DNA from: Rhodoferax sp. UBA4127
GTDB taxonomy: Bacteria > Pseudomonadota > Gammaproteobacteria > Burkholderiales > Burkholderiaceae_C
Length of the DNA: 5,408 bases
NCBI GenBank assembly: GCA_002381045.1
Contig: DFWT01000131.1
Coordinates: 1-5,408, forward strand
Reading direction: 5' to 3'
A program made the position numbers and the translations under genes. The notes below the pieces were generated by a model that was not told the origin of the DNA, did not search any database, and saw only the letters and a program-made list of their open reading frames with translations. Position 1 is the first letter of the stretch, and each line of letters starts with the position of its first letter. Below, in pieces: positions 4,419-5,408 of the stretch.

Positions 4419-5408
4419 TCAGGCCAAGCTTGTTGCCGATTTGCCGTCTGAACTTGCCGGCATGGATGCCCACTCTATGCGATTACGTCCACCGTGTTTT
4501 GCTTTGTAAAGTGCTTCGTCTGCAAGCATCAGCATGCGGTTTACCGTATCAGTGCTGCCGTGCGGCCACTCCACGCCGCCGATGCTCACGGTGATACCGA
4601 TCGAGAAGGTGTCGACAACAGCGGGATTCGCCTCAACTGCAGCCCTTAAACGCTCGGCCATCATGGCACCACCTTCTGCTGACGTTTGCGGCAGCAGAAT
4701 GGAAAATTCTTCCCCACCAAGGCGACCCAGACGGTCAACCTGGCGCAAATTGCTCTGAATGATTGACGCAAAATGTTTCAGCACTTCGTCGCCGGCGGCG
4801 TGGCCATGAGTGTCATTTATCCGCTTAAAGTGGTCGATGTCCAAACTAAGAACACACATGTCAAAGTTGTAGCGGCCTGAGCGGTCGCGCTCTTGCTCGA
4901 TATGGCGCATGAAGTTGCGTCGGTTGGCGCATCCGGTCAGCGCGTCGGTATTGGCCTCGCAGGCCAATTTTTCGTTCAAATGCAGCAGCGCAGTCTGCTG
5001 AATTTGCGTGCTGATCATGAATTTCGCCGCAACACCGAGCAATGCCGCAGTCAAGAGCGCCAGGAGGCTGGTCAGTCCGAACCACCACACTTGGTCAGAT
5101 CGGATGTTGGAAAACGGTTCGCCAAGGCCGCGCAGCACATGGACGCGAACGGAGCCGTCTTCTGTCGTGTGGCTTTCCATCACGTAAGGTCTCGACTCCT
5201 TGCTCCACCGGTATAGCGTGTGCGGCCCATCCCTCGACATGGGACTGATATCGGCATTATCAAAGTGTGTGCGCTTGTAGCGTTTGTTGCGCGCCTCGGC
5301 GCTAAGTGTGTTAACCGTAGCTCCGGGCATGGTTTGCATCAGCAGTGCAGGGTCTTTGGCTAAGACGATCACACCTAGGTCATCGGTGACCACCGCATGT
5401 ACGCTGTC
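4419..5408 (-). CDS. Membrane diguanylate cyclase with Cache-like sensor and GGDEF domain (N-terminus beyond window)
   Basis: The enzyme makes the second messenger c-di-GMP from two GTP. The frame is open to the right edge, so 329 residues are visible and the start lies outside. Fragment residues 1-105 look like the membrane-distal half of a periplasmic dCache sensor (VTDDLGVIVLAKDP, RRYKRTHF-like sequence, RPYVMESH). A transmembrane helix follows (about 107-132, WWFGLTSLLALLTAALLGVA), then a linker helix. The GGDEF domain starts at NTDALTGCANRRNF (153-166), has metal-site LDIDHFKRIND (189-199), the active GGEEF signature (231-235), and an RxxD inhibitory I-site, RQVD (222-225), five residues before it. 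It also has the closing ADEALYKAKHGGRNR (296-310). All catalytic elements are intact, so it should be active and product-inhibited. It is convergent with the resolvase and unrelated to the mobile genes. The ligand is unknown. Confidence 0.95.
   Translation of the reverse strand, partial: DSVHAVVTDDLGVIVLAKDPALLMQTMPGATVNTLSAEARNKRYKRTHFDNADISPMSRDGPHTLYRWSKESRPYVMESHTTEDGSVRVHVLRGLGEPFSNIRSDQVWWFGLTSLLALLTAALLGVAAKFMISTQIQQTALLHLNEKLACEANTDALTGCANRRNFMRHIEQERDRSGRYNFDMCVLSLDIDHFKRINDTHGHAAGDEVLKHFASIIQSNLRQVDRLGRLGGEEFSILLPQTSAEGGAMMAERLRAAVEANPAVVDTFSIGITVSIGGVEWPHGSTDTVNRMLMLADEALYKAKHGGRNRIEWASMPASSDGKSATSLA

Overview
The window looks like chromosomal or plasmid-borne accessory DNA from a betaproteobacterium, probably Burkholderiales/Comamonadaceae. 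I infer this from the fairly GC-rich coding style, the IS91-type transposase, the Cache-GGDEF protein and the RelE/HigB-type toxin-antitoxin pair. No ribosomal or housekeeping gene is present to confirm it.

Layout, left to right. Positions 1-861 contain no convincing gene but are dense in repeats: a 9-bp tandem array with an inverted copy (189-227), a nested G/C-tract inverted-repeat structure enclosing two 11-bp direct repeats (323-379), a near-perfect 22-bp dyad (597-618), and a possible decayed coding remnant (about 565-815). A perfect 18-bp palindrome (837-854) lies just before a toxin-antitoxin operon (862-1544, toxin first). Next comes an IS91-group element that carries its own tyrosine recombinase (1685-2545, intact) and a broken Y2/HUH transposase (2564-about 3180, one-base frameshift plus loss of the catalytic tyrosine region). 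A serine resolvase follows (3381-3995). Its upstream DNA reads as a res-like site: a symmetrical 28-bp subsite I and further half-sites that run over the resolvase start codon. A gene-poor stretch with possible IS-end debris (3996-4418) separates this from a minus-strand membrane diguanylate cyclase (4419-5408) that runs off the right edge.

How the parts relate. The toxin-antitoxin pair and the resolvase/res module are both stability devices: one acts after loss of the DNA, the other resolves multimers or cointegrates. The IS91 remnant sits between them. One inference is that the two once formed a contiguous maintenance cassette of a plasmid or Tn3-family transposon, into which the IS91-type element inserted and then decayed. 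The diguanylate cyclase is more likely host background. I see no clear evidence for a wholly new system. The strongest less-ordinary signals are the res-site architecture, the palindromic operator with a toxin start lacking a Shine-Dalgarno sequence, and the repeat-rich left region.
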